Counted from the first letter of the stretch, positions 11,401 through 24,642 are shown. The stretch is 64,000 bases of DNA from Heterocephalus glaber (GCF_000247695.1 NW_004624732.1:41871229-41935228); one strand, 5' to 3'. The notes: a model not told the origin generated them from the letters alone. Translations and numbers: made by a program.

Positions 11401-14190
11401 GGTCTTTTAACAAGTTTTATTTTTTGTAACATTGTCTGGGTTATAATAAGATCATGCTGCTCAAGAAGGTTAGCATAAAATGCACATATAATTGTTCAAT
11501 AGGTTATGTGGTCATATATATTTATGCTAGATATCTTGCTAAATAATTTGCTTCATTTTGCCATTCTTATTTTTAGACAAATATCTTAGTCTTAAAATAT
11601 TTAATATTACAAATATATCTTAATGGTTCCCAAAGGTTAACTAATACATTGATTTTCTGAAAATCAAATATCAAATGCCTTTTTAAAAATTAAGGAGTAA
11701 GATGGCTCAAATGTAATTTACTAGGAATCTGCATAAACAATAAACTAGATACACTCTCTGAAATTAAATTTTCCTGTGATTTCAGGGACTCTATCATTAT
11801 CCCAAATTATTTTTTTCAACCAGCTACTGTTCATTTTCAATTCCACTTAAAAGACCAAAATTAAAGGTTATCTAAAAAAATTTATATAATAAGTCCTTTC
11901 AAGTCTTCTGCTAAGAATGTAACTTTCAAATAATTCATTAATAAAGATATACTTACAACAAATAGTAAGAAATCCACTCAAGCATGGGTTGTCAATGCGA
12001 CTGGCTATTATCCTACTCTTAAAGAAAGAGAAAATTCTATCAAGGGATGAAGAGAGAATTCTCATTTTTACAGTCTTTGCTATTTAATGATTATTTCATT
12101 TCAGTATTGTTCTAATTTCCTGTATTTGCTCTCATTTGAAACTTAAGCTTCATAGACATCTGAATGACTAAAGGATTAAAGGACAGAAGACAAATAGGCC
12201 AAACAAGGCCAGGTGGACACGCAACACATTTTCATTCACTACCAAGGAGTTGAGGGATTCTTTTCTTGTTTATTTTCAGATATGCTCTTTATTAACAGTA
12301 TGGTTTCTACATCAGTCTTTCTATCACTTCTGAATATCTTGCATAGAGAGACAAAATGAGTAGTTCTTTTTTGAAAGGGACAAAAAAATTTAAAAATGTA
12401 TGGAAACTCACACTGTTCTACACACCAGAGACCTAGATAGTTTATGATCTTGTTTTCAGCCTTTGTTAAAAGAAGCTTTACAGGATTTATTCACCAAGGT
12501 CACTGGAGTCTTATCTTTTGTATATTTCCCTGACTTCAGGTAAAGATAACTGAGTATTCCAAGTGGTGGTTGTTTCATCCATCATAGAAACTGTGCCCAT
12601 CCAAGAGCTGTTTTGGGGAATCTAAAATGATACCTTTCTTTTGAATGGATTTTTAAGAAACTAGTATCGCAATTTGTATGGGACACAATTATTCCATAGC
12701 ACATAAAAATCAGCCTAAAGAAAGACAGAGGAGAAGACAGAGAACGACATGCAGCAATTGCCTTACGGGCAGAATGACCCTCAGTGGATGAGGAAAATGT
12801 ACATTTAGATACAATGGGAGGGGAATGACAGTTTCCCGAAGATTGTTATTGCTTAATGAAATCCATGACCATGCATCCATTATGTGGGATACACACGGCT
12901 CGGTGCTGGCTCCCCAAATCCTGCTGACAATTGGTGGCTATGATGTTTAACACTCTAGAAATGTTTTAAAATTTTTATTCCATTTTTATAATACTGCAAG
13001 AAGCCTTGAATTTGCAAAGAAAATGTAAAAGCCATATTAATATAGTACAGCAGACATTCCCTATAGCAGTTCTGTTTCATTACTATAAGTAATGCTTATG
13101 TTAAGAGACTATCTATGTATAAATTAGAAAATGATTTGGAGAATACCTGTCAGTTTATCAAACATGAAAAATTTCAAAATATTTGCTTCCTAAAAGAAAT
13201 ATGTCCCCTAAGTTAAAGGAAGCCCATAATACTACATATTTTTCCTAGAACTGCTTTTCTTTTTACTGCTTTACAAAGATGAATTTAATATTTTTGGCTT
13301 TAAAAAGAAAAAATAATGAAAAATACCTTTGTTAAATTATAAGATTATTTTATTTAAAAGGAAACTGCTCTCATTGAAGAGGAAAAGAAAATATGTATTA
13401 GGAATTCTTTAGCGTCTTCTCACCTAAAGAGAAATGATAACATCCAAAAAGTATAGTTTCAATATTCAAATGTGATACCTTCTTTGGTTGTTTTCCAAGG
13501 CTGTATAGAATGATATGGAGAGTTAAAAAAGGCAAAACCAACCCGATTTAATCTTCATTCCGATTTTCTGACATACAATCTTTAACATGCAGACTCTGAT
13601 GAAAAAGCAAACTATCCTTTATGTAAATTGATCATTTAGAAGCACTGAATATTTACTCAATATTATACAAGCATATTCTTTCTGGGGGAAAAACTCATAC
13701 TTTTCAAGAATTACTGTAATATTCATGGAGCATAAAAAACACATCACACGTCCCTTCATCCCCCCACCTGTTTATTTTAAAGAAAAATGTAAAATCTTGT
13801 ATGAGTAAAAATAAACAGTAAAAATTTGAAGATCATCTTTTTTATTCTGGCTACTTTCAGAATCAACATAGCATTACATCCCATAGGACCCTCAGCATGA
13901 CAGCCAAGTCCTGGCTGGAAGCACCACTGTTAAGTTGCTAAGCCATGGGAGACACTCTCCATTCTAATGTAGTCAGAATGGTGGGACTCTCTGCTATAGT
14001 GTTGTTCAGGATTTTAAAATATTTGATGGAAAATAAATTACATTTTAAATGACTAACAGGAGAAGGCATGAGAATCTATATTGAAATATATTCTATAACA
14101 AGGAACTTTTCTCCTATTATTAAGTAGTTCATTAATTGTACTTACGGATTTTTGGATAACTTCTTTTAGATACATTTTGCGTGTGTGTGT
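11401..14190. other. Intron 1: no recognised element
   Basis: AT-rich unique DNA. I see no SINE, tandem array or coding exon signature. Confidence 0.5.
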
Positions 14191-14246
14191 GCATGGTCAC
14201 ACATACTTGGCAAACACTCTACCACTGAGTTAGATCATCAGCCCCT
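14191..14246 (-). mobile_element. Old ID/B4-type SINE fragment
   Basis: The plus strand reads 'CTTGGCAAACACTCTACCACTGAG...ATCATCAGCCCC', the reverse complement of the canonical tRNA-Ala-like head (GGGGCTGA..., CTCAGTGGTAGAGTG, GCCAAG). It is preceded by a GT run. It has the canonical 'GGTAGAGTG' core, unlike the younger ID copies in this window. Confidence 0.65.
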
Positions 14247-15454
14247 GAGACAGATTTATAAAGCCATTTTGGATTCACTGGTTATAAAGAACCTCTCCTG
14301 TACATCTCTCTCTTCAAGATTTCATTGATACTGTCATAATCAAATACTGAAACAATTACTGGAAGTTGGTACTCTGGCTCGCTCTTCATTAACTTTGTAC
14401 CTGCAATTCCTTCTGCTCAGAAGTCTCACCTGGCTAGCAAGAGTCTGCACAGTAGACCATATTAATTAGAAAAAAAAAATCTCTGGACTCATGCCACCCC
14501 AGATTAGGGCATGAAGTTGGATATGTAAGGTAAAGTCTTGATGTCATTCCTTCCTCCTACCTCTCTGCCTGGCTCCTTTGTGCAACACTCAGTCTTTATG
14601 TTGCACAAGGTCTCTACTACCATGACTTCATTGAATTTTTTCTGCTGTAGGCAAAATTGCAACACTAAGAAAGTATGTATATAGTAATGTAATTATTATA
14701 ATGCAAAACATATTAAGCATTGATTTCAATTTAGAGGTTGACATATAACTATACTTACAACTCTGAGCTTTTCAGCAAAGTCCATTCACAGAAATTCTGA
14801 CAGATTATGTATGATGGCCAACCCTGAGCAGGTAATGATACAGCCTTGATTTGAGAACATGCTGATTGACTTCAAGACCTAATCTCTTAACTCCTGGCCT
14901 AATATGGGTTTTATAAATCATTAAGAACAGCTCATGTGCATATTTCTATATCCACCATTTTTTTTTCTCTTCGTATTATCAAAGTTAAAGCAAAAATATG
15001 ATCTGGGACAAATAAATATAATATCATTAGAGAGCTCTTTGTTTTTACTTTGTAATACTTAGTACTTTGAAATACTTCATTATATTTTGTACTAAGTAAT
15101 GTTTTTTACTTTATTATTTGTGATCTAATTTATTTGAAAATAATTTAAAGGTTGTGTCTTTTACTTAAATCACACCATGTGGTAGCATATTCAAACAAAG
15201 AAACAAGAAAAGTCCATCTATTTCAATAGAGACTCTAGGATAGACATCATTGCTTTTCTATTCATACAATGTATTCCAGTCTTAAATCTTTTCATCATGC
15301 ACATCTACAGCACAGAATGCTACTCCTATAACAACAAATGTGATTGCAGCTACGACTAACAAGTTTCCACTATTGGAGTGCCCTCTAGGGACAAGTCATT
15401 GCCTAGGGATTTTTTTTTTTTTTTGAAGACTTCAAAAGAATCAAATGTGATGTT
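14247..15454. other. Intron 1: no recognised element
   Basis: Unique AT-rich sequence. A run of T lies at 15410-15424 just before the next element. Confidence 0.5.
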
Positions 15455-15580
15455 TCATTATCCCCACGTTAGAGACTTTGGTTGACTGAAGGTCCAGTAA
15501 CTACAGAGATGTGCCTTGTTGCCACTGAGCATTACAGCAAGGCAGAAGCTGCAGACCATCACAGCACAGTGCATTCCCAG
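15455..15580 (-). mobile_element. Possible MIR remnant
   Basis: A weak reverse MIR-like order is seen: CATTATCCCCACGTTAGAGAC, then GGTCCAGTAACTAC, then GCAAGGCAGAAGCTGCAGA. It is heavily diverged. Confidence 0.35.
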
Positions 15581-16339
15581 CTCTCTGAGCATCTGCACTG
15601 TTAATTCAGCTACATATGTACAGGGATCTCACACCATGGTTACTTATTTACAAATTCCTAATATCACCTAGGAAATATTTTGTCCAGCAATGTTCAACAT
15701 GACTTCCAGTTTAGCCCACAGACCTAATACCCAGTTTATGGAAAATATTGATAATAGGGAAGCAATTATAGAATATCCCACAAGTGGCAGATTCATTTCT
15801 AAAGGACTAGATCATGAAAGAATATATGGAGGGGAGACTGTTCACTGTAAAAGGAGAATCAGGAGACAAAACAAAATAATGCACAATTCATGATTACATA
15901 CTACTTAGGAAAGATAATTTTTATATGCTATAAAAATATTATTTTTGAACGAAAATATTGCTAGGTAATGTTTTCCTCCATAGGATTCCATCTTCTACTC
16001 TCCCAGTGGGTTCTGCTGTGCTCAGCACAAGAATCCACAGTTGATAGTCAAGAGGTCTGAGGCAACAGAGAATTTTGTGCTCACAGGGTCCACAAGTCTT
16101 CCCAGCAAAGGACGGTGTTATCTTGAAGGGATATTTACTGTAACACAATTTCAGTGCAAATTAAAGAACTAAGGTATTCTTAGAGTATTCTTTGAACTTA
16201 ATTGTAACTCTATACTCTTATTGCAAAATTCAATCTAATTAGATGCTAATAAAAATAAGTTTGTCATAGGGGAAAGATCCCTTCAGCGGTTGCAGACTGA
16301 ATGCAACCTGAGCCCATCTTGTTGAAGTGGGAGTCTTTA
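15581..16339. other. Intron 1: no recognised element
   Basis: Unique sequence. Small open frames at 15690-15893 (plus) and 15939-16148 (minus) show no recognisable domains. Confidence 0.5.
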
Positions 16340-16475
16340 TGTATTATTCTCCTTATTGTACCAGGCAGGAAGTAGACACAGAGAAGGGCTAAGTGATTTG
16401 CTCAAGGACAAGGAGTGAGTCAGATACAGAGCTGGGAATCAAGCCCATTTCTCCCAGTTCTCAGTGTACAGCTTT
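16340..16475 (-). mobile_element. MIR SINE
   Basis: A clear reverse MIR core: ACAGAGAAGGGCTAAGTGAT, then TTGCTCAAGGACAAGGAGTG, then CAGAGCTGGGAATCAAGCCC. All parts of the conserved core are present and in order. Confidence 0.85.
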
Positions 16476-17418
16476 TCTCAGTAAGCCATAATGCTTTTCA
16501 GATGGATCATTTCCTAAAATGTATGAAGTTGTTAAAAAATTCAATATGGGTGTTCCATTAGTTTCCAACTAGCTCTGTTTTTCACTACCTTACTAGAGCT
16601 ATTATCAGAAACAACTATTGCTCAGATGTGTGATTCTATATCTAAACTGTTTACAGAATAAATACCTCATTAAAAAATGGACGGATCTAAATACCTAAAA
16701 TGAATCAATTTAGTAAGAAAGGGTGTGTTTGTCTCTCACAGCCTCTGAAAACAAAAGTACACCATCAGTTTTAGAAGAATGAAAACTGATCGTGTAGAAG
16801 AAATCTTTGTAAATCACTAGAAAGTTTAAAACCAGAACAACATAATATTGTGTTCATGTGGGGAGGGGGAACTAAAAAAGCAAGATAATAAAAAGTTTGT
16901 AAATCAGAGCAAAGGAAATTCAAGGCTTTGCATGATACTAGACCCTTGGTTTTATACAATGCTGTGCATTTTCCATGAGCAGGGCTTTTACTAGTTACTT
17001 CATTGTAAATTCTGGACCAGACGATATTCTTTTTTCATGACAATTATTAGAAACTCTTATTCTGCTAATAAAGACAGAAAGGGTATTTCAGGCCAGATGC
17101 TAAATCTCTTATATATTTTAACTCTGATCACTGGAAATATCAGCAACAGATCATGGTACCTTTACAACTGCAACCACACCCGGCTGTAGGACCTTCCTGT
17201 ATAACTTTCTACATAGTCAGGATCAATTGATCAAGACACATACAAAAGATTAAAACCCTTTCCTACATATAGCACTTACATTTCTGTTAATTCCACATTG
17301 ACAAAGCAAAACAGAACCATATACACTTCTGTCTTCATCTGCCAGGTCTGACCAAACCCTTCAAAATTATTATCTGCATGACTTTGCTTACATTTCCTAT
17401 CTGAATGTGACCATCAAA
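16476..17418. other. Intron 1: no recognised element
   Basis: Unique sequence without a coding or repeat signature. Confidence 0.5.
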
Positions 17419-17501
17419 GTTTTGAGGGCAAAGACTTCTTTTTTGAGGGCAAAGACTTCTTTTTTGAGGGCAGAGATGTCGCTTTTTTTTTTTTTTTTTT
17501 T
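17419..17501. repeat. Three-copy minisatellite and T20 run
   Basis: The unit TTTTGAGGGCAAAGACTTCT occurs twice with period about 22-23 bp. A third, diverged copy (TTTTGAGGGCAGAGATGTCG) follows, then a run of about 20 T. The homopolymer may be the A-tail of a minus-strand insertion, but I found no matching target-site duplication. Confidence 0.8.
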
Positions 17502-17880
17502 GAGCAAATGTACCTAACATATTTCTTGAGAAAATACCAACAAGTGTAGAAAGAATGGAAAAGACACCACCTGACCCAAAGGATCAAGGTAAACATCTCC
17601 AATAATAAGACACATTGGCAGGCTTCTCCTGGTGACACTGAGGACGGTGCGACTTTAAGAGATACACTTGTCAAAAACGCATAATCCCCATCACAGAACA
17701 AGAGAGTATTAGGCAAAAGCAAGTTGCAGAATATTCCACCAGAGAACTGACTAATAGTCTTCCAATGAGCCCAGGACATGACACTAAGTGATAAGACAGA
17801 GAAACTGTTGACAATTGGAGGAATCTAAGGAGAAATGACAACACAATGCAGTGTTAAATCTGAATTTAATGTTGAGATGA
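17502..17880 (+). mobile_element. Possible ancient interspersed repeat
   Basis: The stretch with GAACTGACTAATAG, CAATTGGAGGAATCTAAGGA and GAAATGACAACACAATGCA resembles a widespread old mammalian repeat containing 'gagacatgacaactaaatg'. I cannot name the family with certainty. No coding content is apparent. Confidence 0.4.
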
Positions 17881-20443
17881 AAGGATACCAATGGACAGAC
17901 TGTTAAAAGCTGTATAAACTTTGCTCTTTAATCAATAACTTTCATTATAGCAACGTTATACTTTTATTTTTATGTTGTCTTATAGATGTGCAATACATTT
18001 ATCATTAGGGGAATTGCATGGAAGGTTATACCGGAACTCTCTGTACCAATTTTACAAAATATTATAAGTTTAAACTTACTGCAAAACAAAAAGTAAAAGA
18101 AAAGCACCCTGGTTCAAATATCAGTTTGGATATACTAATTTTCATGGGAAACACAGGTATAAAATTTAAAGGCAGAAATAATAGAGTGCACAGTTGGCCT
18201 TAGAAACAGCATTTCAAGGGCAGATGAAACACAAGCCTAAATGTGATCCCATTTGTGTCTCCGTATGAGAATCTGTCTCCCATCAAGATTACATCTCTGC
18301 CATCTTCATTTCATGACGTAGCAGTTTTCATCTGCTTCCCTGTTTCCTGTTTTCCTTCCACATTTAAGTAATTATCTATGTGTGTCCTAGTGATTTTTTT
18401 AAACCACATGGCTGTCATTTATCACACAATATTTTTAGCAAGGCTCCTGGGATACTGAAGCTGAGTGAAACCTCCTCTTAGCCTTTCCTCATCATTGTTA
18501 AGAGTTCTCTTTCTTAGATGACCTTCAGTGATATGTTCCTAACTAAGTCACAATTGGGCCTAATATCATAAACCTGTTGAGTTATTAAGACTATTTTCTG
18601 TTCCCACTTTCTCTACCTTGATTCTGCTTTATGTCCAGCAGGGGAGAGGAAGTTGTGAAGACAGAGATCCAGGACACTGAGGAAGCTCATCTTTGGTATC
18701 CTTTCCAAAACCCAGACTTGCAACAATAATGCACTCAAAATTCCTAGGCATTTTGCTAACCTCTCTAGTGACATCTCTAGTCTGCAACACAACAAGGACA
18801 ATTTGTTCTCATGGACTCAGATCACCCTCCTGTCATTCGTAACTCAGGGACCCCAAAGGCCCATAGCAGGTGACAGCTCCTGTGCTCCAGAATTGAATCC
18901 ATCAGCTTTCCTCTTTGGTAGCCCTATATTATTTGTTTTCTCTGTGATTTGTGTTTTAAATTGATCAGCAATGCTCAAGATTTAGGGAATTGTGTATAAA
19001 AATCAAGATCCTCTCCCTCTTTTGCATTAGCCAATGGCTGACCACTGTGGCTACCATTTTCACACAAAGCCAGGAGATGAACATTGGCTGCCTCTTTGGA
19101 CAGTGAGGATTCTTTTCCAATTTGCATATCACCTACAGTACATTTTCACTAGCCTGCATGTTACATGCTTTTGTGTTTGTGAAACATGCCCTATATCTTG
19201 ACCTTTAATTCATAAAGGTCAATAAGTAGTTTAGAGTGTTGTTACTTCACATGATGAGCAAAGAAATTTAAGCAGCCCTTTTCCCTCTGAGTCCAGGGAT
19301 CTCAGAAGCTACAGCCAACCTTATTTTCCTCAGTGAAGGAATGTTGCCAATCATTTTCTCTTCCCTGCAGACCAGAGAGAAAAGGGCAAAATTGTTACAT
19401 GAGGTTCTTTTATTTGACTTCTTGCTTTTTAAGGAAATGTTATTGTTCTTATTATAGATTGAGTACAAATCTCACTTACATAGTGACTCTTAAACACGAG
19501 TTTGCAATGTGACAATACAGCTACTGCTGCTGTATTTCACACGGAAGAGAATTTTACTAATCCTCTTTGGCATTCATCTCTAAATCTTGCTGAACCCAAG
19601 TAGCTTCAGTCACTGCAAGTTTATTTTTGACTTAAGTGATTTTCTTCCTATTGCTAGATTTTTAAGGTTGCTTGCTAGTTTAACTAATATCAGAAGGAGC
19701 ACTGTTTATTTTCCTTGGCTCTGTGCAGCAAGTTTAGATTCTAAGAGGTCATAATATTTCTTGCCCAAACATCTTTTATGCTGAGCATGTAGTCAGTAAT
19801 TATTTTTCTTTTACTGTACCTAAAATGTAAATAGACTCCTTATACTCACTTTGAATCTTTTCTCACAATCCCTTCCTCATGAAAGAAATAAAGCCCTTCA
19901 GCACACCTCCCTGGGATGCAAGCAGAGTTCTGGTCAAAAAGCATAAATCACACCTTGTACTCATAAGTATTAAGTAACCCTTCCTCTTCCTGTTGTTTTC
20001 AATTACTCATATTAATTTATTTCCAAAGTTTTTGGCATCTTTCTGCTAAAATACACAGTACACAAATTTACAGTGAGCTCCAAATTAAATATTAATGCAA
20101 AATCTCTCAGCCTCAAGCTTCATTCCGCTCAGTCACTCTAAGACTTAATAAAAATGTAGTGTATATTTCATATTTAATGTATTTGAAGCATAATGTAGAT
20201 TTTTAGTACTGAAATTTTGGAACAAAATTATCAAAGAAAGTTTTGACATGAATGAAAAATGGGCTGAACTTAGTTACACGGAAATTTGATTTCTGCACAG
20301 GCAACTAGAAAATGTCTACTAAACTCACATGTATGCTTTTTACACAACAAATACATCAGTTGAGATGTTTTGCTTCAATGTTTCAATTAGGCATTTCTAA
20401 AATTTAATAAGCCTGAACATTAGGTCAGTTTTTTTCTTAACTT
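17881..20443. other. Intron 1: no recognised element
   Basis: Mixed AT-rich DNA without identifiable repeats or exons. Confidence 0.5.
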
Positions 20444-20458
20444 ACTATTTGGTGTATG

Positions 20459-20563
20459 TTTGGGTTTTTTTTTGTTTGTTTGTTTTTTGGGAAATGGGGA
20501 TTGAACTCAGGACCTTGCGCTTGTGAGGCAGTCAGCGGAATCACTGAGCTAAATCCCCAGACC
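20459..20563 (-). mobile_element. ID-type SINE with TSD
   Basis: The T-rich left end (minus-strand A-tail) is followed by the reversed tRNA-like head: GATTGAACTCAGGACCTTGC (B box side) and CACTGAGCTAAATCCCC (A box side). It is flanked by ACTATTTGGTGTATG (20444-20458) and ACTATTTGGTATATG (20564-20578), a 15-bp TSD with one mismatch. Confidence 0.92.
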
Positions 20564-20578
20564 ACTATTTGGTATATG

Positions 20579-22079
20579 CCTTCCCTTAAATCTAACGACA
20601 CATCATGCTTGAAAAGTAAAATGCAAATTATCTTTTTATGCATCACTGATTAGGATTATGCAGCATTTCCGAGGTCACTTCTCTGAAGGAGGTTAAGTGT
20701 TCCTCCATATGCTGTTGGTCCCTCAATATCAGGTAAATAGTGTTTAAAAGAGTTGTGAAGTTGTTTCATTATTGAATGAAATAATGTGAGGACCAAGCTG
20801 GTACTCTGGTGGTGCTGTGTAAGGCAGATTTCAATATCAAATTTTAAAATTAAAATGGATTTCGTTCAGGTAAGTTAGACAATAGCAACAAGAGCTAAAA
20901 GACAAAAAGGACCAATGAAAAACATTGAGTACCAACTGTCAAAACAATCTTCAAATAATTTAGGACACAAGGCTAACTCAATCAGCTTAATATTGTGTTT
21001 CCTTCAAACACTACTCTGTTCTTTCACACAGACTATAGGCTCTCATACTGTTTTTTCCTTTTCCATCATAAACTGATCTCATTTCCCTTTCTCTCCCTTT
21101 CGCCTTCTCTTTCCATTATAGGTCCAACAAAAGCTGAGTAAACCGTAAGTATTTGTTCTGTGGCCATCAGCAAGTTTCCCTTGAAAATCCAAAGTTGTAC
21201 AGTTGCTAAACTCGTGTTTATACTGCTTGTCTTGGAGACAGCTGTTTCTGTCTCCAGGTGTAGAAACCACATTGGGAACAGAACATGTTAGGGTTTACAT
21301 TTGCTCAATGGATAAATACCGGACAAGAGTTCAAGGGCTCTGACTAACAGGTAATACCTCTTAGTAGGTCATAAATTCTTCATTAGCAGGGTTCCCTGAC
21401 CTTGTAGATTCTCTACTTCTTGATGTCATCTCCTGCTTCTTTCCTACAATTCTCTCGGAATTTCCAGGGAGAGTGATAAATACAGAGAGTGAAGAGTAGC
21501 TCTCTTCCAATTTCCTCCTTTTTCTAACCTAATCGAATATTCATAACCAGGAACTTGACTGTCAGTACAAATTCTTCTCAATCATGTCAAGGATTTGGGG
21601 CCAAGCTTTTTCTTTAAAATACTGAGAATTTTCTCAAGAAGAAAATACAAATCAGTCTCCATAGGCCAATGTCCATTTCTTCTGCTGTTACACTGGTTTA
21701 TATTGGTAAAAATAAATCAGCAAAATAATTGCTAAACGTCCACTGATGCTCAGAATGTTCTTAAATATATTATTTTAACTAAATCTTAGAGAATACTGTG
21801 AGTCAGATTCTACTAATTTCAAATGTGGAATTTATGCATGTCATATGGATAAATATAGAAAAAGAAAATGGTAATATTGATTTTGAAATGTAAAGAGAAA
21901 CAGTAGTGAGAAGGTCAGTGACATTACAAAGTTCACATATGACTTTAAGGGGTCTTATATTGTGAAACATGTTTTGTACAAGTTAATAATAGGTGATACA
22001 AATTGGAAATCATCCATTTTAAAATAAACTGATTATATATTTCTATTTAGAATGCTAAAACTGAGCTTCAAAGGTTATG
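20579..22079. other. Intron 1: mostly unique DNA
   Basis: A faint reverse MIR-like segment may lie near 21760-21840 (AACTAAATCTTAGAGAATAC). Otherwise nothing is recognised. Confidence 0.45.
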
Positions 22080-22470
22080 TTCTGAAGTTCTGTTGCATGC
22101 CTTATTATGTCTTGGTCACTTTTCTCCTTCCTGGGACAAAATACACAACTTAAAGGGGAGGGTTATTTTCAGATGTCTTGGTCCACTTTGGGCACTCCTA
22201 AACACAGAAACAGCATGGGGCAAGGGCCTGCCACAAAAGAAAACTGCTCACATCATGGGGGCCAGGAACATAGACAGAAGGGAGGAGCCAGGGAGGAAAA
22301 TCTTCACTTCCAATCATGTCCCCAGTGAGCCCCCTCTTCTGAGCAGACCCCACCTCCTAACAGCAAGTAGAGCACCCCATGATTCAACCATCTTCCAAAA
22401 TCCCTGCCTATGAATACATGAGGCCTTTGGGGGGCAATCCAGATCAAAACTACAACATATCCTAACATAG
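22080..22470 (+). mobile_element. Ancient interspersed repeat, family not assigned
   Basis: The block is GC-richer than its surroundings. Its ordered motifs GACAAAATACACAACTTAAA, AACTGCTCACATCATGGGGG, CCCCACCTCCTAACAGCAAG and CATGAGGCCTTTGGGGGGCA match a well-known dispersed rodent and primate repeat pattern. Open frames on both strands (for example 22093-22413) are therefore not genes. Confidence 0.6.
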
Positions 22471-22700
22471 TGAATGGAGAAGTATTCATTTATACAGAAA
22501 GATCCTTGCATGCACCCTTACAGAAAATATTCTTAATTAAAAGACATGGATTTCTTCTCTACCTAATCCTTGTTTCTACTGCTACTTTCTCACTCAAGCC
22601 ACCACATCTTCTCCATGATAATCATGATATTCCCTTAACTGGATTCAATATATTTTTTCTTTTAGTACAAGTACAAATTCTTTTTAAAAAGTATTACGGA

Positions 22701-22784
22701 GTATGGTAGGCACACCTGTAATCCCAGATACTTGTGAGGCAGGGCAGGATAATGGCAAGTTTGGGACAGGCTGGAAAAAGAAGG
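22701..22784 (+). mobile_element. B1-like (7SL-derived) SINE fragment
   Basis: The stretch reads GGTAGGCACACCTGTAATCC, then AGATACTTGTGAGGCAGGGC, then GTTTGGGACAGGCTGG. This is the B1/Alu-type left half with its polymerase III A-box region, diverged. Confidence 0.75.
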
Positions 22785-22826
22785 TAATGGAATTTATATG
22801 AGAAAATGAAAAAAATGGAAACAAAG

Positions 22827-22980
22827 TCTATGTAAATAGGGCGGGGTGGAGGGGGTTGAAGAGAGGGCAGGGGAATGGGGAAAAAATAAGAACCAAGATA
22901 GATTATGTAAAGGTGCAAATTTCCAATGATGATGTCACTATATTGTATACCTAAAATGTATCAATAAAATTAATAATAAA
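22827..22980 (+). mobile_element. Unassigned retroelement tail, homologous to 11279-11400
   Basis: A G-rich run (GGGCGGGGTGGAGGGGGTTG) is followed by ACCAAGATAGATTATGTAAA and TTTCCAATGATGATGTCACT. It ends with CAATAAAATTAATAATAAAA, a polyadenylation-like 3' end. It follows the B1-like fragment closely, so the two may form one composite insertion. Confidence 0.6.
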
Positions 22981-22995
22981 AATTTTTTGAAAAGG

Positions 22996-23065
22996 ATGGG
23001 GCTATTGCTTTGTACTAGAGTATTCAACCATGTATGAGGCCCTGGGTTCAATTCCCCAGTAACAC
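22996..23065 (+). mobile_element. Old ID-type SINE
   Basis: GGATGGGGCTATTGCTTTGT, CCATGTATGAGGCCCTGGGT and TCAATTCCCCAG are a diverged tRNA-Ala-like SINE head, with a recognisable B box (GGGTTCAATTC). Confidence 0.7.
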
Positions 23066-23370
23066 AAATGTACACAGAGTGAGTTCTGTGCTCATCACTG
23101 ATTAGACATTGTATTCTTATTCACTGCAGTCAGAACCAAACCCATACCTCATGTGAAACTGTATGGCACTAGCTAATCAAATTGACTTCATCATAAATAG
23201 GGCTTTGCCCATTCCCTGTCTCTTTTAAACACATACATTTCACTTTGGACACTTAGGTCTTTTTGCTTTTTCTAAGAAAATGGTGAATTCATAACTTGCT
23301 TTGAAGAGTGTGCATGGCAAGTACCTTCCATAAATTATCTCCTCTCATCACTTATTCTGAAAAGATGATG

Positions 23371-23450
23371 GGCCGGGGATTTAGCTCAGTGGTTTCGCTG
23401 CCGGCTGCAGACCTAAATTCAATCCCTGGTACCAATAAATAAATAAATAA
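23371..23450 (+). mobile_element. ID-type SINE
   Basis: It starts GGCCGGGGATTTAGCTCAGT (A box) followed by GGTTTCGCTGCCGGCTGC. The B box region is AAATTCAATCC, and the tail is (AATA)n. Short flanking AAGATG repeats are a probable TSD. A few bases around the anticodon-loop position are deleted. Confidence 0.9.
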
Positions 23451-24627
23451 GATGTCACTGTTCTCAAAAAATATCTATAACTACAACTACTACCCCCACA
23501 AAGCATTTTCCAGATCCACATCGCACTATTTTCTTTCTTTTTAGCATAGTCACTTAACTGTTTGCTTGTTATCTATCATCTCCCATGCTAACAGTCCAGC
23601 TGCATTGTCTATCTTGTCTATTTGCTTCATTTTCAGAACCTAGAACAGTGCTTATCACCAATTTACTCAATGAATGAGTAAATAAGTAAATAACTACTGA
23701 TCACATGAGGTCCTGTGGGGATTAAATGATTTCAGCAGACAAAAAAAACTGGAAAAAATTTAAGGCATCTTGAAAAATATAAGAGATCTTGCTATTAGCA
23801 AATACAGTAATGTTGTTAATGATACAATTAATAAAATAGGGTTCCTATGTAATGTAACATAATGTAATGAGTTTGCACAAATATTAACTCCTTTGCACTC
23901 ATGGCGGTGTTGGGACTCCGTGAACTTCATTTTTTAGAATGTGCTTTTGCAGTGTTCTCTAACTCAGGTGATATTTTCACAAAGCAGCCAGACTAAAACC
24001 TACATAAGACAAAATCACGTGTCTTCTTTACTTTATGTTATCCTAGCAAAGAGAACAGCAAGGGGAGCTAAAAATGTGCTTAGATGTTGATTCTTCCACT
24101 GTTAGAATTAATTTCAAAACATTTGGCAAGATAATTAGCAAATGAAAATAGGAAGCAAACATCCCAGCAGGGAAAGGATCTATAGAATAGAATGTAATAT
24201 GATGACTGACGAAAATGTGTAATAAGTTCTAAATTTTATGTAATTTTTTACTAGTACATGTTCGAAAACATAATGATTACATGTCTTATGGGGCACTGAG
24301 AGGCATATAGCATGTTTAATTCTTGAATGTTGGAGAAAATCACCATATTTCCCTTAATAAGATTAATATAACATTGTATTATAAGACATGAATGATGCTG
24401 GTGATCTATCAGCCTTTATGCTACAATTGGAATAGTACATGGGTTCAATAAGGAAGCTTAAATTCTCAGTCTTTCCATCTAAAAATCTGAGTTTTAGTGA
24501 AATTCTCCAAAATATAGAGGCAAAGCGGGCACAGTTTCTAATACTCTCACCTGATGTGGCAAGAATCCCACCCATGAGCTTATGTTGCTATCTCTGTACT
24601 TCCAGGGCTGCCATGAGAAAATGCCTT
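23451..24627. other. Intron 1: unique DNA, possible MIR end
   Basis: A possible MIR 3' end lies at 23630-23690 (CCTAGAACAGTGCTTATCAC, CTCAATGAATGAG). Otherwise nothing is recognised. Confidence 0.4.
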
Positions 24628-24642
24628 AAAAATTAATAGAGT

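Noticed and set aside
15410..15424. T run as possible tail of a minus-strand retrocopy
   Set aside because: No flanking duplication and no recognisable element to its right apart from a possible old MIR.
17419..17480. CRISPR-like spaced repeat
   Set aside because: The repeats are directly adjacent without spacers, there are only three, and the genome is mammalian.
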